Below, piece after piece: positions 43,052-50,791 of a DNA stretch of 64,000 nucleotides. A model generated the notes under the pieces. The model was given only the letters and a program-made list of their open reading frames with translations. It did not search any database and had not been told where the DNA came from. This DNA is from Parabacteroides distasonis (GTDB taxonomy: Bacteria; Bacteroidota; Bacteroidia; Bacteroidales; Tannerellaceae): contig JAFBIR010000012.1 of assembly GCA_021531385.1 (NCBI GenBank), positions 60,592 to 124,591 of the forward strand, read 5' to 3'. How positions within the stretch are numbered: the stretch's first letter is position 1; every line of letters begins with the position of its first letter. The position numbers and the translations under genes are program-made.

Positions 43052-43726
43052 CTATTTCAATAGATCTGGCCGAAGACGTGCGGTGCGCTCTTGGGCTTGT
43101 TGCAGTCTCCATTCCTCGATTTTTCGCTGGTGGCCAGATAGGAGCACGTCGGGCACCCGCCATCCCTTGTATTCCGCCGGGCGGGTATAGACGGGGGGAG
43201 CCAATAGGTTGTCTTGAAAAGAGTCGGAGAGGGCACTTTGCTCGTCGCCAATGACCCCGGGGATAATCCGGACTACGGCATCGGTAATGATAGCTGCTGC
43301 CAGCTCGCCGCCGGTCAGTACATAATCACCCACGGAGATCTCCTTGGTGATCAGGTGTTCGCGGATGCGATAATCGATTCCTTTGTAATGCCCGCAGAGG
43401 ATGATCAGGTTATTGAGGAGCGACATTTGGTTGGCCATGGGCTGGTTGAAGGTCTCGCCGTCGGGGGAGGTATAGATCACCTCGTCATATTCCCGCTCGC
43501 TTTTGAGTGCGCTGATCGCCCGATCAATCGGCTCGATTTGCATCACCATGCCTGCTTCGCCGCCGAATGGGTAATCGTCCACCCGGCGCCACTTGTTGGT
43601 AGTGTAATCACGGAGGTTGTGTAAATGGATTTCGGCCAATCCTTTATCTTGTGCTCGCCCTACGATCGAACAATTGATCATGCCCTCGATCATCTCGGGC
43701 AAAACGGTCAGAATATCTATACGCAT
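43052..43726 (-). CDS. trmD: tRNA (guanine-N1)-methyltransferase
   Basis: 224 residues, SPOUT-fold enzyme that methylates G37 of tRNAs using S-adenosylmethionine. Seen: [15 protein letters not shown] at the N-terminus, [46 protein letters not shown], and the knot [31 protein letters not shown]-terminal [31 protein letters not shown]. Length is normal for Bacteroidales. A housekeeping gene placed on the opposite strand inside the glycan locus; a minus-strand TACTTTTG box (43753-43760) serves as promoter. Confidence 0.97.
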   Translation of the reverse strand: MRIDILTVLPEMIEGMINCSIVGRAQDKGLAEIHLHNLRDYTTNKWRRVDDYPFGGEAGMVMQIEPIDRAISALKSEREYDEVIYTSPDGETFNQPMANQMSLLNNLIILCGHYKGIDYRIREHLITKEISVGDYVLTGGELAAAIITDAVVRIIPGVIGDEQSALSDSFQDNLLAPPVYTRPAEYKGWRVPDVLLSGHQRKIEEWRLQQAQERTARLRPDLLK

Positions 43727-43768
43727 AGTTCTATTTCTTCACTTAGACGGAGCAAAAGTACGCGATTA

Positions 43769-43800
43769 TTTCCGAATGTTAGAAAATAGATTTAAATTTG
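43769..43800 (+). promoter_or_regulatory. Promoter of the oxidoreductase operon
   Basis: TTTC (43769-43772), 20 bp, TAAATTTG (43793-43800), 36 nt before the ATG at 43837; interleaved with the divergent trmD promoter. Confidence 0.6.
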
Positions 43801-43836
43801 TGGCGGTAAATATCATAAACTAATTAAAAAGCATAT

Positions 43837-45237
43837 ATGGAAAACACGCGTCGTTCTTTCCTGAAAAAGGTATCTGCTGCTGGATTGGGAGCGGCAGGGT
43901 TAGCTATGGCTGGCTCAGCCAGTGCAGCAACACCGGTGGCTGAAGCGCCACAGAAGAAGAAAACAGCGGGTAAAGATGATGGCAAACTGCGTTTTGGCTT
44001 CATTGGCACCGGCTCTCGCTGTCAAGAGCACATTAATAATGTGTTGGCGATCCCTGGCAATAAGATCGTAGCGATCTGTGATATTCAGCAGGGGCCGATC
44101 GACAGCACATTGAAACATATCGCTAAATTCAACGTTCCCGCTCCAAAGGTTTATAAGGGTGGTGAGCGTGAGTTTGAGCACATGTTGAACAATGAGGAGT
44201 TTGATTGTGTGATCATTGCCAGCCCGTGGGAGTGGCACGTGCCGATGTCAATAGCGGCGATGAAGGCCGGTGTGCCTTATGTGGGCGTGGAGGTGTCGGC
44301 AGCTAACTCGTTGGAGGAGTGCTGGGATCTGGTGAATGTATCGGAGGCGACAGGCAGTCACTTGAACATCATGGAGAATGTTTGCTATCGTCGGGATTGC
44401 ATGGCCGCCCTCAACATGGTGCGCCAGGGGTTGTTCGGCGAGTTGCTTCATGCCACTTGTGGCTATGAGCATGACTTGCGCGATGTGAAATTCAACGATG
44501 GTACGCACTATACTTATCAACCGGGTGGCGAGTTGCGCATGGGACCGACCGCCTATGCGGAGGCACAGTGGCGTACGAACCATTCCGTGCATCGCAATGG
44601 CGACATCTACCCGACGCATGGCATCGGACCGGTGGCGAACTGTTTGGACATCAACCGGGGCAATCGTTTTGTGGCGCTTTCTTCCATGGCGACACAGAGC
44701 CGAGGATTGCACAAGTTCATCGTAGATAATGGAGGTGAGCACCATCCGTTAGCGAATGTGCGTTTCAACTTGGGCGACATCGTGACGACCATGATCAAAT
44801 GTGCCAATGGGCAGACGGTGATCGTGACACACGATACCAACTCGCCACGTCCCTATTCATTAGGTTTCCGCATCCAGGGAACGGAGGGACTGTGGATGAA
44901 TGATGGCGATCATGTCTATGTGCAGGGTAAGTCGAAACCGCACCGTTGGGATGATTCCGAGCCATGGTTCAAGCAGTATGACCATAAACTGTGGGCTGCG
45001 CATGGTGATGCGGCTGCGGAGGCTGGACATGGTGGCATGGATTATATCATGATGTATGACTTTATTCAGGCGATCCATGATAAGCGTCCCGCTCCGATGG
45101 ATTGCTATGATGCGGCGGCATGGAGTGCGATCTCAGCCCTGTCGGAGATGTCGATTGCCCGTGGAGGTGCGTTGGTTGATTTCCCGGACTTTACGCGGGG
45201 GCATTGGATCCATCGTCAACCGGCGTTCGCTTTATAA
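43837..45237 (+). CDS. Tat-exported GH109-like Gfo/Idh/MocA protein
   Basis: 466 residues. Twin-arginine signal MENTRRSFLKKVSAAGLGAAG, so it is exported folded with bound NAD. Rossmann domain about 50-190 (LRFGFIGTGSRCQEHINN; VIIASPWEWHVPMSIAAMKAGVPYVGVEVSAA) and C-terminal Gfo-type domain; GHGGMDYIMMYDFIQAI near residue 397 and PMDCYDAAAWSAISALSEMSIARGGALVDFPDFTRGHW near the end match the GH109 group, which uses NAD to oxidise C3 of a sugar transiently during glycoside cleavage. GH109 members are known as alpha-N-acetylgalactosaminidases, but the substrate here is open; it could equally be a 3-dehydrogenase. Usual EKP motif replaced by GVEVS. Confidence 0.85.
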   Translation: MENTRRSFLKKVSAAGLGAAGLAMAGSASAATPVAEAPQKKKTAGKDDGKLRFGFIGTGSRCQEHINNVLAIPGNKIVAICDIQQGPIDSTLKHIAKFNVPAPKVYKGGEREFEHMLNNEEFDCVIIASPWEWHVPMSIAAMKAGVPYVGVEVSAANSLEECWDLVNVSEATGSHLNIMENVCYRRDCMAALNMVRQGLFGELLHATCGYEHDLRDVKFNDGTHYTYQPGGELRMGPTAYAEAQWRTNHSVHRNGDIYPTHGIGPVANCLDINRGNRFVALSSMATQSRGLHKFIVDNGGEHHPLANVRFNLGDIVTTMIKCANGQTVIVTHDTNSPRPYSLGFRIQGTEGLWMNDGDHVYVQGKSKPHRWDDSEPWFKQYDHKLWAAHGDAAAEAGHGGMDYIMMYDFIQAIHDKRPAPMDCYDAAAWSAISALSEMSIARGGALVDFPDFTRGHWIHRQPAFAL

Positions 45238-45275
45238 GGAGTAATTAATCTATTCAATTTTATTATAGTTGTACT

Positions 45276-46532
45276 ATGAAGACAAACAGAAGAGACTTCC
45301 TGAAGACCCTGGGTGGAATTGCGGCTTTTACGATCGTGCCGCGCCACGTGTTGGGTAATGGATTTATCGCCCCGAGCGATCAATTGACGAAGGGTATCAT
45401 TGGTACAGGTGGTATGGGTCGTGGCCATGTGAACTATGCCGGTACCCGTCTGGTCGCTGTCTGCGATGTGGATAAGAACCATCTGGAATTAGGTAAGCAG
45501 TTGGTGAAGGAGAAGATCGCCGCTTATCACGATTTTCGTGATTTGATCTTGGATCCGAACGTAGATATTGTACATATCGCCACTCCTCCCCACTGGCATG
45601 GCATCATGTCGGTGGAGGCTGCGAAAGCGGGGAAGGACATTTGGTGTGAGAAGCCGATGACCCGTACGATTGGTGAGGGTAAGCGCGTGATGGAGGCCGT
45701 GAAGCAGTATGGCCGTATGTTCCGCCTGAACACTTGGTTCCGCTTCGCCGATCCCTTCTATGGCTTGGGCACTCCGGTGAAGCCGTTGAAAAAGTTGGTT
45801 CAAAGCGGTTTATTAGGATGGCCGTTGAAGGTGACGATCAGCAAGCATACCGGCTTTGACTGGAAGTTCTATTGGGTAGGTAAGGAATACCTGGAGCCGC
45901 AACCGGTTCCTGCGGAGTTGGACTATGACATGTGGCTCGGCCCGGCTCCTTATAAGCCTTATAATGCGCACCGTGTGCATCAGACCTTCCGTGGCTATTG
46001 GGATTATGATGGCGGTGGCTTGGGAGATATGGGTCAGCACTACATCGACCCCGTGCAGTATTTCTTGGGCAAGGATGAGACCAGCCCAGTGAAGGTTGAG
46101 GTGGACGCACCCCAGCAGCATCCGGATGCAGTCGGTACGTGGCGTTCCATTACCTATACTTACGAGGATGGTTGCCAGATCGTGCTTTGGGGTGGTGACT
46201 ATGGCGATCCGAACACGCCTTACATCGCTGGTCCGAAGGGCAATGTCTATAAGAACTTTGTCTGCGACATCCCCGACTGGGAGAAGAAGTTGGCTGAGTA
46301 TCCGGAGCCGGAGCCTCAAGTCACTGACTTTATCCAGTGCGTGAAGACCCGTCAACCATTTGCGTTGAATGAGCGTAATGGATTCCGTTCGGCTACGATT
46401 GTCAATATGGGAGCCGTAGCGTTGCGTCTGAACCGGACGTTGCATTTCGATCCGGTAAAACTGGAGTTTATCAATGATGAGGCCGCAAACCGTTTGCTTG
46501 ACCAGCCGATGCGTGCGCCTTGGAATATCTAA
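45276..46532 (+). CDS. Tat-exported Gfo/Idh/MocA sugar oxidoreductase
   Basis: 418 residues. Tat signal MKTNRRDFLKTLGGIAAFTIV. Rossmann region TKGIIGTGGMGRGHVNYAG (note GTGGMGRG), VDIVHIATPPHWHGIMSVEAAKAGKDIWCEKPMTRTIGEG with the catalytic Lys of EKP, and a C-terminal domain with WDYDGGGLGDMGQHYIDPVQYFLG. The pattern fits NAD(P)-dependent oxidoreductases found beside DUF1080 genes, thought to oxidise the C3 hydroxyl of sugars or reduce the keto product. Starts 39 nt after the GH109-like gene and ends 22 nt before the DUF1080 gene, so the three form one operon. Confidence 0.87.
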   Translation: MKTNRRDFLKTLGGIAAFTIVPRHVLGNGFIAPSDQLTKGIIGTGGMGRGHVNYAGTRLVAVCDVDKNHLELGKQLVKEKIAAYHDFRDLILDPNVDIVHIATPPHWHGIMSVEAAKAGKDIWCEKPMTRTIGEGKRVMEAVKQYGRMFRLNTWFRFADPFYGLGTPVKPLKKLVQSGLLGWPLKVTISKHTGFDWKFYWVGKEYLEPQPVPAELDYDMWLGPAPYKPYNAHRVHQTFRGYWDYDGGGLGDMGQHYIDPVQYFLGKDETSPVKVEVDAPQQHPDAVGTWRSITYTYEDGCQIVLWGGDYGDPNTPYIAGPKGNVYKNFVCDIPDWEKKLAEYPEPEPQVTDFIQCVKTRQPFALNERNGFRSATIVNMGAVALRLNRTLHFDPVKLEFINDEAANRLLDQPMRAPWNI

Positions 46533-46553
46533 TCTTACACGCAATTTATCCAT

Positions 46554-49500
46554 ATGAAGAAGGTATATATTTCCATAGCGAGCTTGTTGTTTTTGGGTAA
46601 TGTGATGCTGGCGCAAAGTCCGGCCAATCGTACCGCTCAGACGGTGGTGGCGGATGTCTTGGCACAGATGCCGGCACAGCAACAGGCAGAATACAATAAA
46701 TTGATCAATGATTTGGCGACGACCGGTGAAACGGGTGTCGAGCAGTTGATCCGCAAGATTAACGCACCGGGTAAAGGCAGCAATGCCAATGTGGATTATG
46801 CGTTGAGCGGTTTGAGCCATTTCGTGATGGCCAAAGGCAACGAGCAGGCACGTCAGACCGTAGCGAAAGCTTATGTGAATGCGTTGAATCAGGTGACGGA
46901 GCGTGAAACAAAGGCCTTTATCATTCGTCAGTTGCAGATCATGGGGGCCGATGAGTCGGTGGATGCGTTGGCGGGCTACCTGAGCGAGGAGAGCTTGAGC
47001 GGTCCTGCCGCACGGGCACTTTCCGCTATTGGCTCGGAGAAGGCTAAGCAGGCGTTACTCTCCTCCTTGAAGCGTCGGATGGGTACGCCAAAGACCCAGA
47101 AAGACGCGATCCGTGCCATTGCCGACGTGCACATGGCCGAGGCGGAGCCGTTGTTGCAGGCCTTGTTAGGCAATGAGGATCCGGATATGCAGAAAGAGGT
47201 GTTGTATGCGCTGAGCCAGTGTGGTTCAGTGGCTTCGTTGAAGGATTTGGCGAATGCGGCAGCGGCGGTGAACTACACCATGGAGCCTACGGGTGCGAAC
47301 GAGGCTTATATCGCTTTAATTAAGCGGATCGCAGCGAATGGCAATGCCAAAGAGGCGGAGAAAGCGGCGAATGACTTGCTCAAGAAGGCTACGAAGGCTG
47401 GGGCTACCCAGACGCGTGAGGCTGCCTTGGAGGTGCTTTTCGCGCAACAGCCGGCTAACACCCATAAGTTATTGCAGACAGCGTTGAAAGATGCCGATAA
47501 GGATTATCGCAACGCAGCGCTGAACTTCGCTTCCGCCTATGCGGATCAAGCGCTCTATGTGGAGTTGATGAAGACCGTGATGAAGGCGAAACCGGAGGTG
47601 AAGGTGGATGTGCTCAACTGGATTGGCAGGGAGAGTAAGCGTCCGAACCAGCATGACGTGATCAAGAATTTGGAGGTACGTTTCGATTTACCGGCCAAGC
47701 AGGTGATCTTGAATCAGCTGAATGATACCAATTTTGATGTTCGTCAAGCTGCTGTGTGGGCATTGGTGAAGATTGGTGACAAGAGCGTGATTCCGGCGTT
47801 AGCTGATCTTTTGAAGAGCAATGATAAGCAGGTGGTCTTACTGGGACAGGATGCTTTGTTGGCCTTTGCGGGCGATATTGACCAGGCCGTAGCGAAAGTG
47901 ATTCCCGCGGCGGGTGAGGCCGGTAAGATTGCCGGATTAGAGCTGTTGGCCAATCGAAAGGCAGACGCGAATTTGAATACGGTTTTGGATCAGATCAAGA
48001 GTGGTACGCCTGCGGTGAAGACGGCTGCTTATACCGCATTGAAGGATGTGGTGGCAGAGAAAGACTTCACGTTGCTGTGTGGCATGTTGGAGACGGCTGA
48101 GGCGGATGCGATTGCTCCGCTGCAAGATGCCCTCATTGCAGCCATTGCGAAGCAGACTCCCAAGACGATGGTGCAGAACGTAAACCGTCGGATGGTGCAA
48201 GCGGGCGATAGTAAGAAACATCTGTATTATAAGGTACTCTCCGCTACCGGTGAGGCTGATGCGTTGAAGATGATCGTGTCAGGATTCATGGAGGGTAAAG
48301 GTGCCGCAAAGGATGCTGCTTTGGAGGCTTTGTTGGTTTGGAAGGGTGATGAGGCCGCTGATCCGTTGTATGTGATCGCGAAGAACACTACGGATGCACA
48401 GGTACGCGACAAGGCATTGACTCGCTATGTGCAGCTTGCTTCCAACCCGAAGATGACGGGTGAGAACCGATTGATCCGTTTGCGTCAGGCGATGGAGATC
48501 GCAAAGGATAACAAGCAAAAGGTGCAGATCTTGCAGCAGGTGCAACAGACGGGTACCTTTATTGGTTTGATGTATGCTTCGCAATTCCTCGATGATAGTA
48601 ATGCGGAGGTACGTTCTGCGGCTACCTATGCGGTTTGGAACATCGCCCGGAGTCATCCGGAGTATTCAGGAAAGAACGTGAAGGCGATTTTGACCCGTGT
48701 GCTGGGTATGTTTGATGGCGAGGATGCGCGTTATGACATTGACGCCTTGAAGCAGCACTTAGAGAAGTTAGGCGACGAGGAGGGTTTTGTATCGCTTTTC
48801 AACGGCAAGGATCTGACAGGTTGGAAGGGAATGGTTGGCAAGGATGGCGATGGCAATCCTTACAAACGCTATAAGATGACCCCGGCTCAGCTGGAGAAAG
48901 AGCAGAAGGCTGCCGATGAGCGGATGCGCAAAGACTGGTTCGTGAAAGACGGCCTGATTGTCTTTGAGGGCAGTGGCTACGATAACCTCTGTACGGAGAA
49001 GCCATATGGCGACTTCGAGATGTATGTGGATTGGATGCTCGATCCGAACGGTAAGGAGCCGGATGCTGGTATCTACCTCCGTGCGACACCGCAAGTACAG
49101 ATTTGGGACACCTCTCGTGTCAATGTGGGCGCACAGGTAGGTTCAGGTGGACTCTACAATAACGCAAAGAACGAGCGTAATCCGCTGAAGGTGGCTGACA
49201 ATAAGTTGGGTGAGTGGAACAGTTTCTACATCAAGATGGTGGGCGATCGTGTGACTGTCAAGCTCAACGGTGAGTTGGTGGTTGATAATGTCATCATGGA
49301 GAACTATTGGGATCGTAGCCAGCCGATCCTGCCGATTGAGCAGATCGAGTTGCAGGCACATGGCAGCCGTTGCTTCTTCCGTGATATTTACGTGAAAGAA
49401 CTGCCGAAACAAGAACCGTTCCAGCTTTCTGAGCAGGAGAAGAAGGAGGGCTTCAAGGTCTTGTTTGATGGCACCAACATGCACGAATGGACAGGCAACA

Positions 49501-50033
49501 CGGTGGATTACATCCTGGAAGATGGTTGCATCGCTTGTGTGCCGACTAAGAGTTTCGGTGGTAACCTTTACACGAAGGATGAGTATGCCAACTTTATCTA
49601 TCGCTTTGACTTCCAGTTAACACCGGGCGCGAACAATGGTATCGGCATTCGTACACCGATGGAGGGAGATGCGGCTTACGTAGGTATGGAGATCCAGGTC
49701 TTGGATTGCGAGCATCCTATTTATAAGGATATCACACCTTTGCAGCATCATGGTTCGGTCTATGGCATTATCCCGGCGAAAACGGATCACCACAGTGCTT
49801 TCAAGCCTGCGGGCGAGTGGAACACCGAGGAGATCATTGCCAATGGGGATAACATCAAGGTCACTGTCAATGGACAGGTCATCTTGGAGGGAAATATCCG
49901 TGAGGCCACGAAGAACGGCACGGCCGATCACAAGGAGCATCCGGGTCTTTTCAATAAGAAGGGACATATCGGTTTCTTGGGCCATGGCTCGCCGGTGAAA
50001 TTCCGTAATATCCGCATCAAGGAGTTGAAATAA
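46554..50033 (+). CDS. HEAT-repeat protein with two DUF1080 (3-keto-glycoside hydrolase) domains
   Basis: 1159 residues. Signal peptide MKKVYISIASLLFLGNVMLAQ; about 700 residues of Ala-rich HEAT-like helical repeats (for example DTNFDVRQAAVWALVKIGDKSVIPALADLLKSNDKQV); a first DUF1080 jelly roll from about 742 (EGFVSLFNGKDLTGWKG ... DFEMYVDWMLDPNGKEPDAGIYLR ... DIYVKE) and a second from about 965 (EGFKVLFDGTNMHEWTGN ... GANNGIGIRTP ... FRNIRIKELK). DUF1080 enzymes cleave 3-keto-glycosides, so this is the expected lyase/hydrolase for sugars oxidised by the two preceding oxidoreductases. The HEAT part may bind the substrate or the other enzymes. Ends with a clear terminator. Confidence 0.9.
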   Translation: MKKVYISIASLLFLGNVMLAQSPANRTAQTVVADVLAQMPAQQQAEYNKLINDLATTGETGVEQLIRKINAPGKGSNANVDYALSGLSHFVMAKGNEQARQTVAKAYVNALNQVTERETKAFIIRQLQIMGADESVDALAGYLSEESLSGPAARALSAIGSEKAKQALLSSLKRRMGTPKTQKDAIRAIADVHMAEAEPLLQALLGNEDPDMQKEVLYALSQCGSVASLKDLANAAAAVNYTMEPTGANEAYIALIKRIAANGNAKEAEKAANDLLKKATKAGATQTREAALEVLFAQQPANTHKLLQTALKDADKDYRNAALNFASAYADQALYVELMKTVMKAKPEVKVDVLNWIGRESKRPNQHDVIKNLEVRFDLPAKQVILNQLNDTNFDVRQAAVWALVKIGDKSVIPALADLLKSNDKQVVLLGQDALLAFAGDIDQAVAKVIPAAGEAGKIAGLELLANRKADANLNTVLDQIKSGTPAVKTAAYTALKDVVAEKDFTLLCGMLETAEADAIAPLQDALIAAIAKQTPKTMVQNVNRRMVQAGDSKKHLYYKVLSATGEADALKMIVSGFMEGKGAAKDAALEALLVWKGDEAADPLYVIAKNTTDAQVRDKALTRYVQLASNPKMTGENRLIRLRQAMEIAKDNKQKVQILQQVQQTGTFIGLMYASQFLDDSNAEVRSAATYAVWNIARSHPEYSGKNVKAILTRVLGMFDGEDARYDIDALKQHLEKLGDEEGFVSLFNGKDLTGWKGMVGKDGDGNPYKRYKMTPAQLEKEQKAADERMRKDWFVKDGLIVFEGSGYDNLCTEKPYGDFEMYVDWMLDPNGKEPDAGIYLRATPQVQIWDTSRVNVGAQVGSGGLYNNAKNERNPLKVADNKLGEWNSFYIKMVGDRVTVKLNGELVVDNVIMENYWDRSQPILPIEQIELQAHGSRCFFRDIYVKELPKQEPFQLSEQEKKEGFKVLFDGTNMHEWTGNTVDYILEDGCIACVPTKSFGGNLYTKDEYANFIYRFDFQLTPGANNGIGIRTPMEGDAAYVGMEIQVLDCEHPIYKDITPLQHHGSVYGIIPAKTDHHSAFKPAGEWNTEEIIANGDNIKVTVNGQVILEGNIREATKNGTADHKEHPGLFNKKGHIGFLGHGSPVKFRNIRIKELK

Positions 50034-50056
50034 ACGGAGAATACGTATGAACAGAG

Positions 50057-50088
50057 AAAGACGTCACGAATTTGTGGCGTCTTTTTTT
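50057..50088 (+). terminator. Terminator of the oxidoreductase/DUF1080 operon
   Basis: AAAGACGTCAC pairs with GTGGCGTCTTT (wobble included) around AATTT-like loop, then a T run. Confidence 0.88.
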
Positions 50089-50151
50089 GTTTGTAATAGA
50101 CTGTAAATACATTGTTTTCGTTACATTTGCCGCAACAAATAATCTGGAAAG

Positions 50152-50667
50152 ATGAAACAAAGTATTATAACCTTGATGTTAGCGTCTGTCGGAATAGTGG
50201 TGGGATGTAGCAGCAGCCGAGAGAGTGCTCGGCAAAAGGCGGAACCCTCTCTGTCAATGACTCCAGGCTCCAATTCTCGGCAAATTGTCGCGGCTACACC
50301 CAAAGTGGTCATCTATAAGATGCGCAAAGATTACAGTCGCCATGTGCCGGTTACGTTGAGTGCCGATCGGAAGAGGCTTGTGGCTTATCCTGCGATCAGT
50401 GATATTCAAATAGGCGGACAGTTTACTTACCCAACCGCTCTGCTCAAAGGGTGGTGGTTGGATAACCGGGGTATCTCCCGCTATGTGGCTTTCCTGACTT
50501 ATACTTATGAAGAATATGCGGCTTTGCCCGCTACACCTGCTCCCTCCGAGTTGATGGAGCATATCTTGGATAGTGATCCTTTGACCGACATGCGTTTCAT
50601 GGGCAATCGCTATCAATACACAGATTTGGTCGATGAGCTGAATGAGCAGATAAAGAACGGACTTTAG
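50152..50667 (+). CDS. Small lipoprotein of unknown function
   Basis: 171 residues. Signal MKQSIITLMLASVGIVVGC with lipobox VVGC followed by SSSRES, so lipid-anchored. The mature part has VVIYKMRKDYSRHVPVTLSADRKRLVAYPAISDI and RYVAFLTYTYEEYAALP; C-terminal helix DLVDELNEQIKNGL. I do not recognise a characterised family, though similar lipoproteins seem to occur in other Bacteroidales. A -7 box TACATTTG lies at 50122-50129. It stands alone between the glycan locus and a GH3 gene on the other strand. Confidence 0.75.
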   Translation: MKQSIITLMLASVGIVVGCSSSRESARQKAEPSLSMTPGSNSRQIVAATPKVVIYKMRKDYSRHVPVTLSADRKRLVAYPAISDIQIGGQFTYPTALLKGWWLDNRGISRYVAFLTYTYEEYAALPATPAPSELMEHILDSDPLTDMRFMGNRYQYTDLVDELNEQIKNGL

Positions 50668-50685
50668 CTCCTTCTTGAATGGATT

Positions 50686-50772
50686 TGAAAACATTGCTCG
50701 TGGTTTTTAATTTCCACGGGCAATGTTTTTTGAGGGATTGCCCATGATTTTCCAAAACCACGGGCAACAAAA
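50686..50772. repeat. Pair of related hairpins (REP-like)
   Basis: First stem AAAACATTGCTCGTGG/CCACGGGCAATGTTTT (about 50688-50729, T run after) is a terminator for the lipoprotein gene; a second, imperfect stem TTGCCCATGATTTT/AAAACCACGGGCAA (about 50738-50767) has nearly the same arm sequence. Together they form a repeated palindromic element between two convergent genes. Confidence 0.65.
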
Positions 50773-50791
50773 AATAGGGTGATGGTGAAGG

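Noticed and set aside
42894..43163. A minus-strand frame encoding 14-residue repeats across the tandem repeat
   Set aside because: It overlaps the end of trmD in another frame, has no start signals, and its repeats merely reflect the 42-bp DNA period.
43837..45237. Calling the first oxidoreductase an alpha-N-acetylgalactosaminidase outright
   Set aside because: GH109 similarity is visible, but many relatives are untested and the context points to general 3-keto chemistry; the substrate is left open.
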